Below are positions 32,801 through 35,035 of a stretch of 35,035 nucleotides of DNA, in pieces. How positions within the stretch are numbered: position 1 is the first letter of the stretch; each line of letters starts with the position of its first letter. The position numbers and the translations under genes were made by a program. The stretch lies in NCBI GenBank assembly GCA_903957365.1, contig CAJBPB010000137.1, forward strand, positions 1 to 35,035. Reading direction: 5' to 3'. The DNA comes from an uncultured Bacteroidota bacterium. Lineage in GTDB: Bacteria; Bacteroidota; Bacteroidia; Bacteroidales; F082. The notes under the pieces were generated by a model. It was not told the origin of the DNA, did not search any database, and worked only from the letters and a program-made list of their open reading frames with translations.

Positions 32801-35035
32801 TACACAATGGTTGTAGATGCCGGAACTTATGATGTTGAATTCTCAATGGTAGGATTCCATACAGTAGTTGTTGAAGACGTTGTTGTTACCGTTGCAGGTA
32901 GTCCTGTTGACGTTGACGCAGCAATGTGTGAAATGGCTTATCCTGTAAGTTTCGTCCATGCAGATCCTAACGAAGCCGACACACAGGCATTGATCACATG
33001 GGGAATTCCTATGGGACCATATTCAATTCAATATGACGATGGTACAGCTGAGAACTATTTCTCATGGTTATCAACCGGAAGCGCATCAGCAGTTAAATTT
33101 ACCCCAGCCGGATATCCTGCAACCGTAATCGGTGGCAGAATGTTTGTTGGTGATGGTAGTTTCCCTGAAGGTGTTGATTTCCTTGGTGCTGAAGTTGCAG
33201 TAGGTGTTATTGCTGCTGACGGCGCCAATGGCATGCCAGGAACAGTATTGGATTCAACCGTTGTTACAGTTGACAACTTTGGTTGGGTTAACTTTGACGA
33301 TGCTTTCCGTGCAACAGTGAACTCAGGTAATTTCTATATCGCTGTTTGGAAACTGTTTGTACAGGTTCCGATCGGTGTTGACCAGAATGTACCTACTTAC
33401 TACAGAAGTTATGTAAAACCTGTAGGTGGTAACTGGGCAGCTTCATCATACCAGGATTTCATGATCAGAGCAATCGTAAGCGGACCAGGAACAAACGTAG
33501 CAGAACGCACAAGCGGAGTTACAGTTTATCCTGCCAAACCGGTTATGTCTGACTTTGTTGCAACATGTGGACCTAACGGTACACCTGGTCTTGAAAAAAC
33601 AGGTATCTATGTAATTGAGCCAAATCAGGAAGCTACACGCGAACTGGTTGATTATGCTGTTGCACGTATCAGTGGATTTGATCCTAACACAGGTGAAACA
33701 CCTGAAGACGGAACAATGACTGTAATTGCAGCCCATAACGGAACTCAGTCATACAATGATGCTGGCTTTGGTGGACAACCAGCTGGTTTCTATGCTTATG
33801 CAGTGAGAGCAAACTATAGTGTTGAAAATTCAACATGGGTTTATTCAAATGTTGTAGCACACAATTTAGACAATGTTGTTACCTTGAATGTTAGCCGTTG
33901 TGACGGTGGTGATGTTACAGGTGCTGAAGTGCATCTTGTTGGTCACAACTATCCTTATCAGCATCTGATGGCAACAGCCGATGTTAGTGGTGTTATCGTT
34001 TTCGACAGTGTTATCAACGGAATTTATGACCTGTCAGCCTATAAACTGGCTTTCCAGCCTTATATTCACAATGGTATCATGATCAACTATGATTATACAG
34101 AAGATGTTGTTTTGGCTAACAAAACATATCCTGCTAAAAATCTGGTTGTAGAACCAATGACTTCTGTTGCAACTTGGGAAGCTCCTAATTACACAGCAGT
34201 TGAATTACAAGGTTTTGAAGATTCTGCATTCCCACCAGCTGGTTGGAGCAAAACTTCAAACAGCCGTGGATTCTTCCGTACCAACGCAGGTGGCAGCAGT
34301 TTCTGGCCAATTCCTGCCGGTGACGGTTACTACGCTTGTGCAAACGACGATGGTTTCAATGGTGATGCCAGTATCGACCGTTTGATTCTGCCAACAAGTG
34401 ATTTAAGAGAAGGTGCTGAATACAGTTTCACTTTTGATTATTTCTTCGATGGTTCATGGGGTGGTTCAGCATACGTTGAATACAGTCTTGATGGTGGTGC
34501 TAACTGGACAGAATTGATGTCATTGGGTGCAGTAAATGACTGGACAACTGAATCAGTAAGTTTAGCAAGTTTTGCCGGTGAAGATGCTATCACTTTGTGT
34601 TTCCATTATGATGACAATGGTATGTGGGCTGACGGTTTAGCTGTAGATAATGTATCAGTAAGCAACGGACCTGTTGATATCTTAGGATATGAAATTTCGT
34701 TGAATGGTGGTTATATTACCGAAGTTGGACCTGAAGTTTTAACTTACGAATATCGTAACTTAACCTATAACCAAACATACACAGCAACTGTAAAAGCTAA
34801 ATTCCCTTGCGGATTAAGCGAACCAGCTAACTATGTATTCCAATCAACATTCCTTTATCCTCCACGTAACTTAGGTGATGCTTATGTTTACAACACCAAT
34901 GAAATTCCATTGATGTGGAATCCTCCAATGTCAGTTGCTGGCCCTGCCCGTTCAACTACATTGAATAATGTTGAAACTTCACCTGTAGTAAGTGTTGGTG
35001 TTACTTCTAAAGGAGCTATTCCTGCAGAATTGCAG
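29828..35035 (+). CDS. Giant secreted multidomain adhesin-like protein (3' end outside window)
   Basis: The frame from the ATG at 29828 has no stop to the last base, 1736 codons. Residues 1-27 are a signal peptide (S-A-S-A-Q, then Cys). Domains in order: a T-W-G-D-G-W-N-G-G beta-domain (37-45 onward to about 125); a CarboxypepD_reg-like domain (132-210); an unassigned beta region; an Fn3 domain (523-607); a nidogen-like/beta domain with I-I-A-P-F-W-D-D-M (695-900); a second CarboxypepD-like domain (955-1034); and a domain starting I-Q-Y-D-D-G-T-A-E-N (1065-1220). Then come Fn3-like and third CarboxypepD-like parts (to about 1431), a cleaved-adhesin/MAM-like domain starting G-F-E-D-S-A-F-P-P-A-G-W (1458-1615), and an Fn3-like start. 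No peptidase motif is visible. A T9SS sorting domain is expected beyond the window. Codon use is strongly biased (CCT/CCA, GTT, GGT, TCA), suggesting high expression. Confidence 0.85.
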   Translation, partial: MKKITNYVIMITAALLLSFVHLSASAQCTYSAKLYDTWGDGWNGGKLDVMVNGSVVVNDATIVSGSGPAIYNFTVNTGDMITTDYVAGSYSSENYYQIFNATGVMVFSTPSGSTPTDLVAPGVTAVCPPPVGDVIGHVYNGDGVPIAGAQVGIEGGSYRTTDAMGAYSFLGLPSGPNELYASKDGWNTIYGTVTVISSNTVTLDFTLTKPSLTVNPLMFDEILNPNEYLTKFLGMLNIGDGPAGWSAEVVYPETNNSSSNNLVERQAELNGMTQNGISNIQAGSQTTETISDRDYTTCPEGSIFSNAPVGTDNGYSSYLSSGYYAAQQFTATDDIGSVTVWALYSGAQPQDFKVDFYANGSTPGALVSSYTVTGISGLNTGIVLYGYPMYQFTIPVPTTSLESGYVSVVAQLGTSAWYWANTYSGTGSAFQMVSGSWLSLSPEMLALCLGPAEGGGGVSGWLTLGQYEGEVGPNGTSFNLPVNFDATGTEAGQVYNAEIVVTTDPNVGTFTIPVTMTIYGDPLSPVTDLTATITNEVTGAVSLSWNFTRPVNFQYFLVKRNGLGIGTTTANTFNNMLPAYDTYCYTVTPVYDAGNGVPGGPACVDWLIPVLCYSPANPTNSQWPLVNEEVMLTLENCGEGTLEFSFPDYAAQLLLNNPNIQKNDVSPVLAFERMAEPAKGENDPRDGGGHPIVLGAGGPDTFGYEWIDSDETGGPVYNWVEISGIGTNHPLVGDDNNVSITLPFAFPFYGVDKTSILAGTNGYLTFGSSGNSYSNTAIPNAAQPNDIIAPFWDDMNFVSGTSFLYSYNDVANSRFIIQFTNVPKLGASSYNTFQVILTPNGGITIQYNTVSGVLNSATVGIENAAGNDGLQVAYNTAYIASGKAIYFFQPAHFITAVNPYYGTISEGNTVDVVMNYSSEDYGVGVYNEELYISTNEQGNNEWFIPNTMVVYQPAAISGSVTDCVTGAPKKNVTVTAIGATTYTAESAENGTYTMVVDAGTYDVEFSMVGFHTVVVEDVVVTVAGSPVDVDAAMCEMAYPVSFVHADPNEADTQALITWGIPMGPYSIQYDDGTAENYFSWLSTGSASAVKFTPAGYPATVIGGRMFVGDGSFPEGVDFLGAEVAVGVIAADGANGMPGTVLDSTVVTVDNFGWVNFDDAFRATVNSGNFYIAVWKLFVQVPIGVDQNVPTYYRSYVKPVGGNWAASSYQDFMIRAIVSGPGTNVAERTSGVTVYPAKPVMSDFVATCGPNGTPGLEKTGIYVIEPNQEATRELVDYAVARISGFDPNTGETPEDGTMTVIAAHNGTQSYNDAGFGGQPAGFYAYAVRANYSVENSTWVYSNVVAHNLDNVVTLNVSRCDGGDVTGAEVHLVGHNYPYQHLMATADVSGVIVFDSVINGIYDLSAYKLAFQPYIHNGIMINYDYTEDVVLANKTYPAKNLVVEPMTSVATWEAPNYTAVELQGFEDSAFPPAGWSKTSNSRGFFRTNAGGSSFWPIPAGDGYYACANDDGFNGDASIDRLILPTSDLREGAEYSFTFDYFFDGSWGGSAYVEYSLDGGANWTELMSLGAVNDWTTESVSLASFAGEDAITLCFHYDDNGMWADGLAVDNVSVSNGPVDILGYEISLNGGYITEVGPEVLTYEYRNLTYNQTYTATVKAKFPCGLSEPANYVFQSTFLYPPRNLGDAYVYNTNEIPLMWNPPMSVAGPARSTTLNNVETSPVVSVGVTSKGAIPAELQ

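Noticed and set aside
30081-34385. Several short ORFs on both strands (for example 30081-30338 +, 31020-31217 -, 33446-33736 -)
   Set aside because: They lie in other frames inside the continuous 1736-codon frame starting at 29828, have low-complexity or Cys/His-rich composition, and show no domain features.
29828-35035. Region read as a broken gene or pseudogene
   Set aside because: Translating from 29828 gives an unbroken secreted protein with consistent domains; the only missing part is the 3' end beyond the window.

Overview
The window reads as chromosomal DNA of an AT-rich member of the Bacteroidota, most likely an uncultured Bacteroidales-type organism. The signs are consistent: type IX secretion (T9SS) C-terminal sorting domains, FecR/DUF4974 and STN proteins, DUF5686 and DUF4296 families, very few Shine-Dalgarno sequences, and many upstream elements fitting the Bacteroidota -7 consensus TAnnTTTG. 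No rRNA, CRISPR array or complete insertion sequence is visible.

Layout. 1-580 is the 3' end of a polymerase-like gene that enters from the left edge, perhaps a mobile-element remnant. A perfect 60-bp palindrome follows at 683-742. 877-2956 (+) holds deoC, a secreted thioredoxin-like protein with a sorting domain, and a small lipoprotein. 2957-5534 (-) holds a DUF4296 lipoprotein and recQ. 5685-10559 (+) holds kdsD, an AhpD-like protein, a DUF5686 outer-membrane protein and lptB; kdsD and lptB both serve lipopolysaccharide synthesis or export. 10619-14252 (-) is a compact cluster, era-der-S4 protein-secreted EEP phosphoesterase. An initiator tRNA-fMet with a terminator stands alone at 14406-14523 (+). 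14681-19656 (-) is a tightly overlapping cluster, serS-lipoprotein-TPR protein-rsmA-P-loop ATPase. rplU-rpmA (-), with its own promoter and terminator, and a DMT-family transporter (-) follow. A sulfotransferase (+) is at 21658-22770.

The right third (22916-35035) is the accessory and most interesting part. It holds an ECF sigma factor, a FecR-type anti-sigma factor, an STN-domain protein with a small predicted beta-barrel but no TonB-type plug, and a 1003-residue secreted beta-helix protein with a sorting domain. Next come a 501-nt non-coding leader and a giant secreted multidomain adhesin-like ORF, open for 1736 codons and running off the window. A 26-nt promoter-like element (TAAGGGTAAA ... 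TTTG.TTGTC, 21 of 26 positions identical, same spacing) occurs just upstream of fecR and again in the leader before the giant gene. I infer that the sigma factor controls both its own anti-sigma gene and the adhesin, making this a candidate envelope-signalling and surface-protein regulon.

All family calls come from reading motifs in translated sequence; no database search was run.
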